This document shows, in pieces, positions 50,771-58,233 of a DNA stretch of 64,000 bases (position 1 is its first letter; each line of letters starts with the position of its first letter). This stretch comes from Streptomyces sp. AC550_RSS872 (lineage in GTDB: Bacteria; Actinomycetota; Actinomycetes; Streptomycetales; Streptomycetaceae). The position numbers and the translations under genes are program-made. The notes below the pieces were generated by a model. That model was not told the origin of the DNA. It searched no databases and saw only the letters and a program-made list of their open reading frames with translations. The stretch is from NCBI RefSeq assembly GCF_019049285.1, contig NZ_JAGMUL010000020.1, positions 36,293-100,292 of the forward strand, read 5' to 3'.

Positions 50771-51040
50771 TCACTGTCCTTTGTCCTCGGACTCCATGAG
50801 CTGGATTCCCTTGTGCGTCAGTGTGACCATCGAGGGGGTGTTTCCTCGCGCCCAGTCGACCTGGATCAGTCCCTCGGCCGCCAGGTATGTGCAGGCGGCG
50901 GCCAGGTCCTCCTCGGGAATGGCGACGTCCTCGCGCAACTGCGCCCCGGTGAGGCCGAGGAGGCGATTGCCTTCGATGGCCTCGTACAGGCTTTTCATGA
51001 TCGCCTCGCGGTAGTGCCGCCGCTGGTGCAGTGTCGCCAT
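50771..51040 (-). CDS. Small winged-helix-like DNA-binding protein
   Basis: 89 residues from ATG 51040 (AGAGG upstream). MKSLYEAIEGNRLLGLTGAQ, IPEEDLAAACTYLAAEGLIQ, DWARGNTPSMVTLTHKGIQL form the helix-helix-wing order of short winged-helix proteins, with a possible beta wing at VTLTHKG. No ligand or enzyme domain. Could be a regulator of the surrounding stress genes; uncertain. Confidence 0.65.
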   Translation of the reverse strand: MATLHQRRHYREAIMKSLYEAIEGNRLLGLTGAQLREDVAIPEEDLAAACTYLAAEGLIQVDWARGNTPSMVTLTHKGIQLMESEDKGQ

Positions 51041-51123
51041 GGTCGCCTGCCTCTCGTGCCGGCACCGACGAAAACCCGTAGGTCTGGGGCGGTATCCACC
51101 TTCCCCCGCTGAGGGGCATCTCC

Positions 51124-51384
51124 TCAGATTTCGTCCGGCTGTGTGTGATCGTCTGGGGAGGACTGGCTGGTCAGCAGCCAGGAGCGCACCGGCTCCGCCA
51201 TGCGGGTCGTGTCCACGGTGAGGTGGAGGCGTGTTCCGCCGTCGGCGCCTGCGGGGTAGCTGCGCGCTTCGGTGGCGGCGAAACAACGGCGGAGAATCTC
51301 CGCGACATGGCGAGCCGCCTCCGGGTCCGCGGCGACGATACGAACCTCCGCGTGCCCGGCCGACGGCAGTTCCGGTGCCTTCAT
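51124..51384 (-). CDS. Small hypothetical protein, ferredoxin-fold-like
   Basis: 86 residues from ATG 51384 (AGGGG upstream; ATG 51417 lacks one). AEVRIVAADPEAARHVAEIL, GGTRLHLTVDTTR and PVRSWLLTSQ form a beta-alpha-beta-type pattern. No named family recognised. It precedes the winged-helix gene by 83 bp in the same direction. Confidence 0.6.
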   Translation of the reverse strand: MKAPELPSAGHAEVRIVAADPEAARHVAEILRRCFAATEARSYPAGADGGTRLHLTVDTTRMAEPVRSWLLTSQSSPDDHTQPDEI

Positions 51385-51489
51385 GGTGACCCCTTGCTCA
51401 TTCAGGACGGCGTGCATCAGGGGCGGAGTGTCGGTGGGCGCGACGGCCGTCGCCCCATACCCGCCCGCGGCTGGAAGCGGTCTGCGTCA

Positions 51490-51714
51490 TCAGCGGCTCC
51501 CGTCTCGACGCTCACGGCGGGTGGCATCGGCAGGAGAACCCTTCGGCGCGGTCGCACGTGGGCTCTTTCGGTTCCGCCGACCGATTCCCGGAAGGGCGTC
51601 GCTGTAGCGGAAGGCCCCGATCCTCTCGTCTTGCTGCGCATTGAGCCGGTGGATCAGGAACATTCCCACGATGATGACCAAGATGATCACGGCGATGGTG
51701 ACGGCTATCTCCAC
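51490..51714 (-). CDS. Small membrane protein paired with DUF5994 (copy B)
   Basis: 74 residues from GTG 51714, with GGAGGTGAGG just upstream. One membrane helix (IAVTIAVIILVIIVGMF), then LIHRLNAQQDERIGAFRYSD and ALPGIGRRNRKSP, and a basic tail. It shares the IHRLN...RI...RYS...LPG motif with the protein at 45451-45726. It starts 4 bp after the stop of DUF5994 paralog 4. The repeated gene order is the best evidence that the two protein types work together. Confidence 0.78.
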   Translation of the reverse strand: MEIAVTIAVIILVIIVGMFLIHRLNAQQDERIGAFRYSDALPGIGRRNRKSPRATAPKGSPADATRRERRDGSR

Positions 51715-51718
51715 ATCC

Positions 51719-52279
51719 TCACCTCCCCAGGGCGGAACTCAAGATCCCGATCGAGGCTCCCGCCGCCCAAGCGGCTCCGCCGTCGGTCTCCCAATCCTCT
51801 TCCCGGCTCCGAGCCTCCGCCGCGTCGTGGCTCATGGCCTCGTCGGCCATCAGACGGCTGGCCGTGCGGATACCTCCCGGAACGGTTGCTGCTGCCATCA
51901 GCCGGCCGGCGGCGGCGGGCTCCGTCTCCGGAGGGATCACCAGCAGGTCCAGGCGGCCCACCGTGTAGGAGAGGAGGATCACTTTCCTCGGGTCCTGCTC
52001 GTCGGCGAACCAGCCGACATGCACCGTGTGCCCCGCGACGGGGACCCTACGCGCGATGACGGGCCAGTGGGCCGGGTTCACGGTGACGTGGGTGATCCGG
52101 CCCCAGCACGCGTCCAGCGCGTCCGTCAGAGTGGGGATCTCCCGGAGGAGATCACGGGAGCGGGGCCACCAGGCACCGTCCAGGAGACCTGGACCCGAGC
52201 CGGTCGGGGCCAGGGACAGCCGGGCCGACGCCGAAGGCAGGCGCTCTTTGATGATCGTAGGTTCGATGGTCGCGGTCAT
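51719..52279 (-). CDS. DUF5994 family protein (paralog 4)
   Basis: 186 residues from ATG 52279. LLDGAWWPRSRDLLREIP, CWGRITHVTVNPAHWPV, VAGHTVHVGWFADEQDPRK, GRLDLLVIPPETE, GRLMAAATV, then an acidic tail with Trp (EEDWETDGGAAW) resembling that of paralog 1 (EAWEYEGGAS). Directly downstream is membrane protein copy B. Its upstream region is an IS3 transposase remnant, so its native promoter may have been lost or replaced. Confidence 0.82.
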   Translation of the reverse strand: MTATIEPTIIKERLPSASARLSLAPTGSGPGLLDGAWWPRSRDLLREIPTLTDALDACWGRITHVTVNPAHWPVIARRVPVAGHTVHVGWFADEQDPRKVILLSYTVGRLDLLVIPPETEPAAAGRLMAAATVPGGIRTASRLMADEAMSHDAAEARSREEDWETDGGAAWAAGASIGILSSALGR

Positions 52280-52316
52280 GACACGGACCTGTCCCCGAGC
52301 CTCCTGCTGGAGGCCG

Positions 52317-52505
52317 GTCTTCGCACTGCTGCAGAAGAACGTCCTTGACCGCCGCACCTGGGTCACCCGGCAGGAACTGCGGATCGCGATCGTGACCTGG
52401 ATCGAACGCACCTACCACCGCTTGCGGCGCCAGAGGCGCCTGGCCCGTTTGCCCCCCATCGAGTACGAGACCATCATGGCCCCACCCGCAGCCCTGGCTG
52501 CATAA
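52317..52505 (+). pseudogene. IS3-family transposase C-terminal remnant
   Basis: 62 codons to TAA: FALLQKNVLDRRTWVTRQEL, RIAIVTWIERTYHRLRRQRR, LARLPPIEYE. This is the conserved end of IS3-type OrfB (rve) transposases. The DDE core is missing. It abuts the start of DUF5994 paralog 4 on the other strand. Confidence 0.75.
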
Positions 52506-52619
52506 ACCCTGCTGTCACCCGATCATGCAGCAGTCCCTCCTCAGAGGCCCGGACCTGTGTCGTCATGTGTTCTGCTTGCACGCTCGCGGCCTAACAGATG
52601 GGGTCTCGCCTGGCTGTGT

Positions 52620-53290
52620 TCAGTCGATGTCGGGGTCGTCGGACTCTTCGAGGAGGCGGCTCGCGAGGTCGTCGGCCCACTCCACGGCCCACGTGCGCAG
52701 AGCGGTGATGGTGGCATGGTCGAGGCCGTAGGCGGTGAAGGCTTCGTCGTCGGTCCACTCGGCGCCGGTGAGGTTCGCCTGGAGGTCCTCGCGCTCGAAG
52801 CGGCCACGGTGTGGCGGCGGCCGAACTCCTCGAGCTCGGCATTTGTCCAGCGGCGGGAAGTGGCGAACACGTCGATCAGATCGCGGGGCGCGCCGCGATC
52901 GGCGAGGGCACGGACCTTGGTCCCGATCACGTCCTCCTCGGCGAGGACAGGTCCGTACGGGCTCTGGGCGACGGGTCGCCAGAAGATCTCTTTGAGGATG
53001 TCGACTTCGCACTCCTGCCCGGTGGCGGGGTCCGTCACGGTGAAGCGAGCGGACAGCGGGGCGGTCTCCAGTGCCTGCACCTTCCAGCCGCGGGCTGTCA
53101 GGCCGCTGCGCAGAGTGCGGCCGCGATGTCCGCCATGGGCGCCGGGTTCTCGGTGGCGACATCAAGGTCTTGGCTGGGTCGGTTCACGAGGCGGGTGCGC
53201 CCTCACGGCATACCCGCCGGTGAGGACCAGGGGATACGGCGAGCCGAGGGAGAACACATCCGCCAGGAGCCGCGTGTGCAGCTCCGGCAT
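52620..53290 (-). pseudogene. AbiEii-type nucleotidyltransferase toxin, three frameshifts
   Basis: ATG 53290: MPELHTRLLADVFSLG, YPLVLTGGYAVRAH (the G-G-x nucleotidyltransferase loop), shift near 53195, RLVNRPSQDLDVATEN (catalytic D-x-D), shift near 53113, ECEVDILKEIFWRPV, VLAEEDVIGTKVRALADRG, RDLIDVFATS, shift near 52805, RFEREDLQANLTGAEW, and the end LLEESDDPDID. All conserved blocks are present but in different frames. AbiEii proteins are tRNA-modifying toxins used in phage defence. It starts 5 bp after the gene at 53296. Confidence 0.75.
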
Positions 53291-53295
53291 GTCCG

Positions 53296-53688
53296 TCACG
53301 CGGCTGCCCGCGAACGGGAGGCAAGCTCGGGGAAGGCGTCCTCCCACACGGTGCGCACGGTGCGGCCGACGAGGGTGCGCAGCACGGGCCACAGCTCGAG
53401 GAGTAGATCCCGGTTGAGGTAGCGGGGGAGATCGTCGTGCAGGCCCTCGTGCAGGACGGTGCTGTACAGGCCCATGCGCTGGCGTGGGTTGTCCAGGTCG
53501 TACGAGGTCATCCCGGACCATGCCAGGTGCAGCGGCAGCTCCACGACGCCGTGGGCCGGTCCGTGCAGCTCGTCCAGTGACTCCGGTAGACGGCGCCGGA
53601 ACTTTTCCCGGTACAGCGCGAGGTCCTCGGCGTCTGCGCCCGAGAGCTCCCTCGGCCCGGGTCCGGTGTGCTGCGGGTGGGAGGCCAT
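53296..53688 (-). CDS. Hypothetical protein, first gene of the AbiEii-type pair
   Basis: 130 residues, ATG 53688. Helical: LALYREKFRRRLPESLDEL, HLAWSGMTSYDLDNPRQRM, GLYSTVLHEGLHDDLPRYL, LLLELWPVLRTLVGRTV. No zinc finger or helix-turn-helix typical of AbiEi was recognised. Its position immediately before the nucleotidyltransferase gene (5-bp gap) marks it as the partner, possibly an antitoxin-like or substrate-linked component. It stayed intact while the toxin gene decayed, which fits antitoxin-first retention, but this is inference. Confidence 0.6.
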   Translation of the reverse strand: MASHPQHTGPGPRELSGADAEDLALYREKFRRRLPESLDELHGPAHGVVELPLHLAWSGMTSYDLDNPRQRMGLYSTVLHEGLHDDLPRYLNRDLLLELWPVLRTLVGRTVRTVWEDAFPELASRSRAAA

Positions 53689-53841
53689 GCCTCCCTTATG
53701 GCGGCCGCACAGGGGCAGGGGCTTGTGGCTTCAGCCAAGGAGTCAATGTCACTGTCTGTGTCCGTCGCCCAGCGGCTCACGGAGGGCAAAAGTGCTGCTC
53801 AGAGGCGTAACAGAGGCAGGTAGAGGAGATCACCCGCATCG

Positions 53842-53863
53842 CTTCTCCCCAGAGACTCCCCAG
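53842..53863. repeat. Tandem 11-bp repeat near the 3' end of corA
   Basis: CTTCTCCCCAG (53842-53852) and AGACTCCCCAG (53853-53863), the same 11-bp period and CTCCCCAG core as the pairs near 37150 and 37570. It lies 74 bp beyond the corA stop, matching the distance at the corA fragment. Confidence 0.7.
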
Positions 53864-53936
53864 AGCCGATTCCGGCCCGATCCGTGACCGGTGCGAGAGC
53901 AAAGACCGCACAAGAACTGAGCTCGGCAAGATGGAC

Positions 53937-55097
53937 TCAGAGCCAGTCCCGCCGCTTGAAAATCACGTACAAACTTACGCAAACCACCCCCATCAGGCCG
54001 ATCGCAAACGGGTATCCGAAAGTCCAGCCCAGCTCCGGAATGTGCTTGAAGTTCATGCCGTAGATAGTTCCAACCAGCGTGGGAGCAAACAGAATCGCCG
54101 CCCACGACGAGATCTTCTTGATCTCCTCGTTCTGCTCGAACCCCGCCTCCGCCAACGCCCGCATCTCCGCGTTCTGTTGCTGTGTCACCAGCGTCGCGTT
54201 GACCGTGAGGATCTCCGTGAGGGCCTGGCGGAAGCCGTCGACGCGTTCGCTGGTGTGGGTGACGTGGTCGGCCACGTCGCGGAGGTAGCGCTGGAGTTCC
54301 TCGTCCGTGCCGTATTTGGAGAAGCCGGCCATCAGGCCGTGCAGCATGCCGACGAGCGGGCGGGTGGCGCGCTGGAACTCGACCATTTCCCGGGAGAGTT
54401 CGTAGATACGGCGGGAGACCTCGGGGTCGCCGCGGAAGACCTCGGTCTCGATCTCGTCGATGTCGTTCTGGACGCCCGTCACCACCGGCACGTAGCCGTC
54501 GACCACGGCGTCCAGTATCGCGTAGAGCACCGCCTCCGGGCCGAGTTTGAGCAGCTCCGGAGTCTCCTCCATGCGGCGTCGCACCGCCGAGAGGTCGGGG
54601 GCGGCGCCGTGGCGGACCGTGATCACGAAGTCGGGGCCGACGAAGACGTGGAGTTCGCCGAAGTCGACCTCCTCGGGTGCGTCCAGGTAGCGGGCCGCAC
54701 GCAGGACCACGAAGAGGGTGTCGCCGTAGCGCTCCAGCTTGGGCCGCTGGTGAGCCTCCATGGCGTCCTCGACCGCGAGCGGGTGCAGGTCGAACTCCGC
54801 GGCGAGGGAGAGGAGTTCGGCCTCGGTCGGGCGGGCCAGGCCGATCCAGGCCATGCCGGAGGGCTGGTCGCGCAGTTCGTGGAAGGTCTCGGCGAGGGTG
54901 GCGGGGGAGGAGACCCGGACGCCGTCCTGGTACAACGCCGCCTCCACGACGCTCGCCACCTCGGTGGAGTCGGCTGCCGAAGAGGAGGTCGACGGGGCCG
55001 GGGGCGGTGGCTCCGGGGGCCGTGGCGGGGTCAGGGCTCGGCGCCACACGGACTTCATGGGGTTCTTCGAGGCGGGGCGGGCGCGTCGCTCGGACAT
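53937..55097 (-). CDS. corA: CorA-family magnesium/divalent-cation channel
   Basis: 386 residues from ATG 55097 with GGGAGG upstream. A Pro-rich N-terminus (PPRPPEPPPPAP) precedes the cytoplasmic funnel domain (about 50-315, with AVEDAMEAHQRPKLERYGD and FVGPDFVITVRHG). Two C-terminal membrane helices (ISSWAAILFAPTLVGTIY, FAIGLMGVVCVSLYVIF) flank the selectivity motif GMNFKHIPE; the tail is basic KRRDWL. The pentamer carries Mg2+ or Co2+ inward. Its 3' third is duplicated as a fragment at 37246-37440. A TG-rich simple repeat lies just upstream. Confidence 0.92.
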   Translation of the reverse strand: MSERRARPASKNPMKSVWRRALTPPRPPEPPPPAPSTSSSAADSTEVASVVEAALYQDGVRVSSPATLAETFHELRDQPSGMAWIGLARPTEAELLSLAAEFDLHPLAVEDAMEAHQRPKLERYGDTLFVVLRAARYLDAPEEVDFGELHVFVGPDFVITVRHGAAPDLSAVRRRMEETPELLKLGPEAVLYAILDAVVDGYVPVVTGVQNDIDEIETEVFRGDPEVSRRIYELSREMVEFQRATRPLVGMLHGLMAGFSKYGTDEELQRYLRDVADHVTHTSERVDGFRQALTEILTVNATLVTQQQNAEMRALAEAGFEQNEEIKKISSWAAILFAPTLVGTIYGMNFKHIPELGWTFGYPFAIGLMGVVCVSLYVIFKRRDWL

Positions 55098-55123
55098 GGC
55101 GGCTGCCTCCCGGACGAGACGAC

Positions 55124-55208
55124 GAGTACGTGTACGTGCGTGTCAGTGGGTCTGTGCGTGTTCCTGCGAGTGTGCCTGTGCCTGTGCCTGCGTGTGCGTG
55201 TGCGTGAT
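55124..55208. repeat. TG-rich simple repeat upstream of corA
   Basis: A run built of GTGC/GTGT/GTGCCT units, for example three copies of GTGCCT near 55176-55193 and GTGTGCGTGTGCGT near 55195. It covers the region where the corA promoter would lie and could vary in length by slippage. Confidence 0.65.
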
Positions 55209-55316
55209 CTCGGAGCAGGATATACGGGGCGAATGACCAGGGCGGGGCCGGCCGATCCTGGATTCCGTGAGAGTTGCGGACCGCAGCTGTCCGCAAGCCT
55301 CACTAGCGTGCGGAGC

Positions 55317-56441
55317 ATGACGAAGTCGACCAAGGCGGCGAAAGCGGTGGCCGCAACAGGCCCCGTCCTCACCACCCGCGCCCTCAACCGTGCCACCCTC
55401 GACCGGCAGCTCCTGCTGCGCCGCTCGCCGTTGTCCGCCATGGCGGCCGTGGAACACCTCGTCGGCCTCCAGGCCCAGGAGGTCAAACCGCCGTACTACG
55501 CCCTCGCCGCCCGTCTCGACGGCTTCACGCCCGAGGACCTCGCCGGGCCGCTGGCCGACCGCAGCGCCGTACGCATCGTCACCCTGCGTTCGACGATCCA
55601 TCTGCACACCGCCGACGACAGCCTCACCCTGCGTCCGCTGGTCCAGCCCGTCCGGGACCGGGAGGTGAAGCTCTTCCGCAAGGGCCTCGTCGGCGTCGAC
55701 CTGGACCGGCTCGCCGTCGTCGCCCGCGACCTCGTCGAGGCCGAGCCCCGCACCATGAAGCAGCTGCGGGAGGCCCTCAGCGCCGAGTGGCCGGACGCGG
55801 ACCCGCAGTCCCTGGCCATCGCCGCCCGCTGCGCGCTCCCCCTCGTGCAGGTCACGCCACGCGGGCTGTGGGGCCGCAGCGCCCAGGTCTCCCTCACCAC
55901 CGCCGAGCACTGGCTGGGCCGCCCCGCCGAGCCGGCCGCCTCCCCGGACGACACGGTGCTGCGCTATCTGGCCGCCTTCGGGCCGGCCTCCGTGAGGGAC
56001 ATGCAGACCTGGTCAGGGCTGACCCGGATGCGCGCCGCCTTCGAACGGCTCCGCCCTCGGCTGCTCACCTTCCAGGACGAGAACGGCGTCGAGCTCTTCG
56101 ACCTCCCCGACGCCCCGCGCCCCGACCCCGGCACCCCGGCCCCGCCCCGCTTCCTGCCCGAGTTCGACAACCTGCTCCTCTCCCACGCCGACCGCACCCG
56201 CGTGATCCCGCCCGCGAACCGTGGCCGCACCTGGCAGGCCAACACCTTCTACTGCCCGCTCCTCGTCGACGGCTTCCTCGCGGGCGTGTGGCGGATCCTC
56301 GGCGACGCCCTCGTCATCGAGCCCTTCAGCACGCTCACCAAGGCCCGGCGGAGGGAAGTGACCGAGGAAGCGGCGCGCATGCTTCAGGTCACGCACCCGG
56401 AGGAGGCCTACGACATTCGCTTCGGGACCGTCATTGCGTAG
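55317..56441 (+). CDS. AlkZ-type DNA glycosylase (HTH_42 family)
   Basis: 374 residues from ATG 55317. Three tandem winged-helix domains in the AlkZ/YcaQ order. The Q-x-Q motif (LVGLQAQE, about 49-56) is the catalytic pair of glycosylases that unhook interstrand crosslinks or remove alkylated bases; RIVTLRSTIHLH (about 86-97) and PRFLPEFDNLLLSHADRTR (about 281-299) are conserved blocks. AlkZ itself protects an azinomycin producer, and relatives act on other lesions. The lesion recognised here is unknown. It diverges from corA. Confidence 0.87.
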   Translation: MTKSTKAAKAVAATGPVLTTRALNRATLDRQLLLRRSPLSAMAAVEHLVGLQAQEVKPPYYALAARLDGFTPEDLAGPLADRSAVRIVTLRSTIHLHTADDSLTLRPLVQPVRDREVKLFRKGLVGVDLDRLAVVARDLVEAEPRTMKQLREALSAEWPDADPQSLAIAARCALPLVQVTPRGLWGRSAQVSLTTAEHWLGRPAEPAASPDDTVLRYLAAFGPASVRDMQTWSGLTRMRAAFERLRPRLLTFQDENGVELFDLPDAPRPDPGTPAPPRFLPEFDNLLLSHADRTRVIPPANRGRTWQANTFYCPLLVDGFLAGVWRILGDALVIEPFSTLTKARRREVTEEAARMLQVTHPEEAYDIRFGTVIA

Positions 56442-56455
56442 TCGGGCACAGGTCC

Positions 56456-57103
56456 TCAGTCCGCGCGGCCCGTCACCGCCACCGTCACCCCTAGCCCGAT
56501 CATGGTGAAGCCACCCGCCCCGCCGATCAGTGACAGCCGCCGGTCGGAGCGGGCGAACCAGGTGCGGGTCGCGGACGCGGTCAGCCCCCACAGGGTGTCC
56601 GTGACCAGGCCGATCAGGATCGGGACCAGGCCCAGCACCAGCATCTGCATGGGGACCCGGCCCGCCGACTGGTCCACGAACTGCGGGAGTACGGCGGCGA
56701 AGAACACGATGCCCTTGGGGTTGGTGAGGCCGACCAGGGCGCCGTCGAGGACCGTCCGCAGGTCACCGCGGGCCGGACGTGCCGAGGCCGGTCCGGTCGC
56801 CGACACCCTCAGTTCCTTGCGATGCCGGAAAGCCTGCACGCCGAGGAACACGAGATAGGCCGCGCCCGCCAGCTTGATCGCGAGGTAGATCGCCACGGAT
56901 CGCTCCACCAGCGAGCCGATGCCCACCGCGACCGCGACCACCAGCAGATACGAGCCGAAGACATTGCCGACGGCCGTCGCCACCGCGGTGCGGCGGCCGT
57001 GGGCCAGCGCCCGTCCGATGATGAACAGCACACTGGGTCCCGGGATCAGGATCACCAGCAGTGACATGGCCGCGAAGGCCAGCAGCCGATCGGCGGACAC
57101 CAT
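56456..57103 (-). CDS. LysE/RhtB-family amino-acid exporter
   Basis: 215 residues from ATG 57103, with GGAGGT 7 bases upstream (longer starts lack this). Five or six membrane helices: FAAMSLLVILIPGPSVLFII with the family motif PGP, then GRRTAVATAVGNVFGSYLL, AIKLAGAAYLVFLGVQAFR, LVGLTNPKGIVFFAAVLPQF, and two C-terminal helices. It exports amino acids or related metabolites. It is convergent with the AlkZ-type gene, 14 bp apart. Confidence 0.88.
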   Translation of the reverse strand: MVSADRLLAFAAMSLLVILIPGPSVLFIIGRALAHGRRTAVATAVGNVFGSYLLVVAVAVGIGSLVERSVAIYLAIKLAGAAYLVFLGVQAFRHRKELRVSATGPASARPARGDLRTVLDGALVGLTNPKGIVFFAAVLPQFVDQSAGRVPMQMLVLGLVPILIGLVTDTLWGLTASATRTWFARSDRRLSLIGGAGGFTMIGLGVTVAVTGRAD

Positions 57104-57160
57104 GCCCATCACCTCCGTACGATTGCGGCCATTCAACCCCGGGGCGCGCGGACATGGATA

Positions 57161-57201
57161 GGGGGCGTTGCGGGCCGCTCGTGGAGGCCCGCAACGCCCC
57201 C
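57161..57201. terminator. Strong terminator hairpin
   Basis: GGGGGCGTTGCGGGCC (57161-57176) and GGCCCGCAACGCCCCC (57186-57201) form a perfect 16-bp stem with a 9-base loop. It lies 22 bp after the protease stop codon on the minus strand and upstream of the LysE gene. Confidence 0.88.
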
Positions 57202-57222
57202 TGGTCTCTCACCCGTTCCCGG

Positions 57223-58011
57223 TCAGGACTCGACCTGTTCGGTCACCTCGTCCGAGAACGTGGTCAGCCGGGTGTAGATGCCCGGGTAACCGGCCTGGGC
57301 GCAGCCCTCGCCCCAGGAAGTGATCCCTGCCAGGACGCCCCCGATGATCAGGGGACCGCCGCTGTCGCCCTGGCAGGTGTCGACGCCGCCGGAGGTGTGT
57401 CCGGCGCAGACCATGTCGGACGGGATGAAGTCCGACCCGTAGGAGCTCGCGCAGCTGGAGTTGGAGACCGTCGGCACGGTCGCCGTGCGCAGCTGGTTGG
57501 AGGAGCTGCCGCCCGAGGAGGTGGTGCCCCAGCCGATGATGCGGGCGGTGGTGCCGGCCGCGTACACGCCGGTGTCCGAGGAGCCGACGTACGACGCCGG
57601 GGTGTACGGCATCGACGTGGACAGGGTCAGCACGGCCACGTCGTTGCCCTCGGTGACGTCCGTGTAGTCCGGGTGGACCCAGATGTCGCTGACCTTGGCG
57701 ACGGTGCCGTTCGTGCCGTCGAGGTAGGTGCGGCCGCCGACGACGCGGACGCTGCCTGCGCTCTCGCCGGCCAGGCAGTGGGCCGCCGTGACGACCTTGG
57801 TGGCCGACACCAGCGTGCCGCCGCAGAACTGCTTCTGCGAGGCGTCCGTGATCTGCATCATGAACGGGTACGCGGTCGTCGTGGTCGTGGTGCCGCCCAC
57901 GATGCGGGAGGAGGCGGCCTCGGCGGTGGGGGCGTTGAGCAGTGCGGTCGCGGCGGCGGCAGCGGTCGCCGCGACGACGGCGGTCTTTCTTGCACGGGTG
58001 AGCCCGAACAT
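57223..58011 (-). CDS. Secreted trypsin-like serine protease
   Basis: 262 residues from ATG 58011 with AGGAG upstream. Signal peptide 1-32 (TAVVAATAAAAATALLNAP), a very short propeptide ending SSR, then the mature start IVGG, so activation by cleavage after Arg is expected. Catalytic triad in VVTAAHC, NDVAVL and CQGDSGGP. Asp six residues before the active Ser (DTCQGDS) predicts trypsin-like cleavage after Arg/Lys. Six Cys suggest three disulfides. It probably acts in nutrient release or development. Confidence 0.93.
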   Translation of the reverse strand: MFGLTRARKTAVVAATAAAAATALLNAPTAEAASSRIVGGTTTTTTAYPFMMQITDASQKQFCGGTLVSATKVVTAAHCLAGESAGSVRVVGGRTYLDGTNGTVAKVSDIWVHPDYTDVTEGNDVAVLTLSTSMPYTPASYVGSSDTGVYAAGTTARIIGWGTTSSGGSSSNQLRTATVPTVSNSSCASSYGSDFIPSDMVCAGHTSGGVDTCQGDSGGPLIIGGVLAGITSWGEGCAQAGYPGIYTRLTTFSDEVTEQVES

Positions 58012-58233
58012 GAGACTCCTCAGGGGGAATTGCCGGTGGGGGGTCGCGCGGGTGTGGGGGGTTGTGCACGGGGGCCGCGGGACCGACCCCCGTGTGCCCG
58101 GCGAGCGGCACGCACTCAAGGTAGGTCCCGGAAGTTCCCCTTCCCAATGAGGGAACCCCCTAAGGGAGTTGGGCAGGGAAAACCCTCGGTCGGGTTCGGT
58201 CAAACCTCCGCGGACCGACAAAGACGGGTGAAC

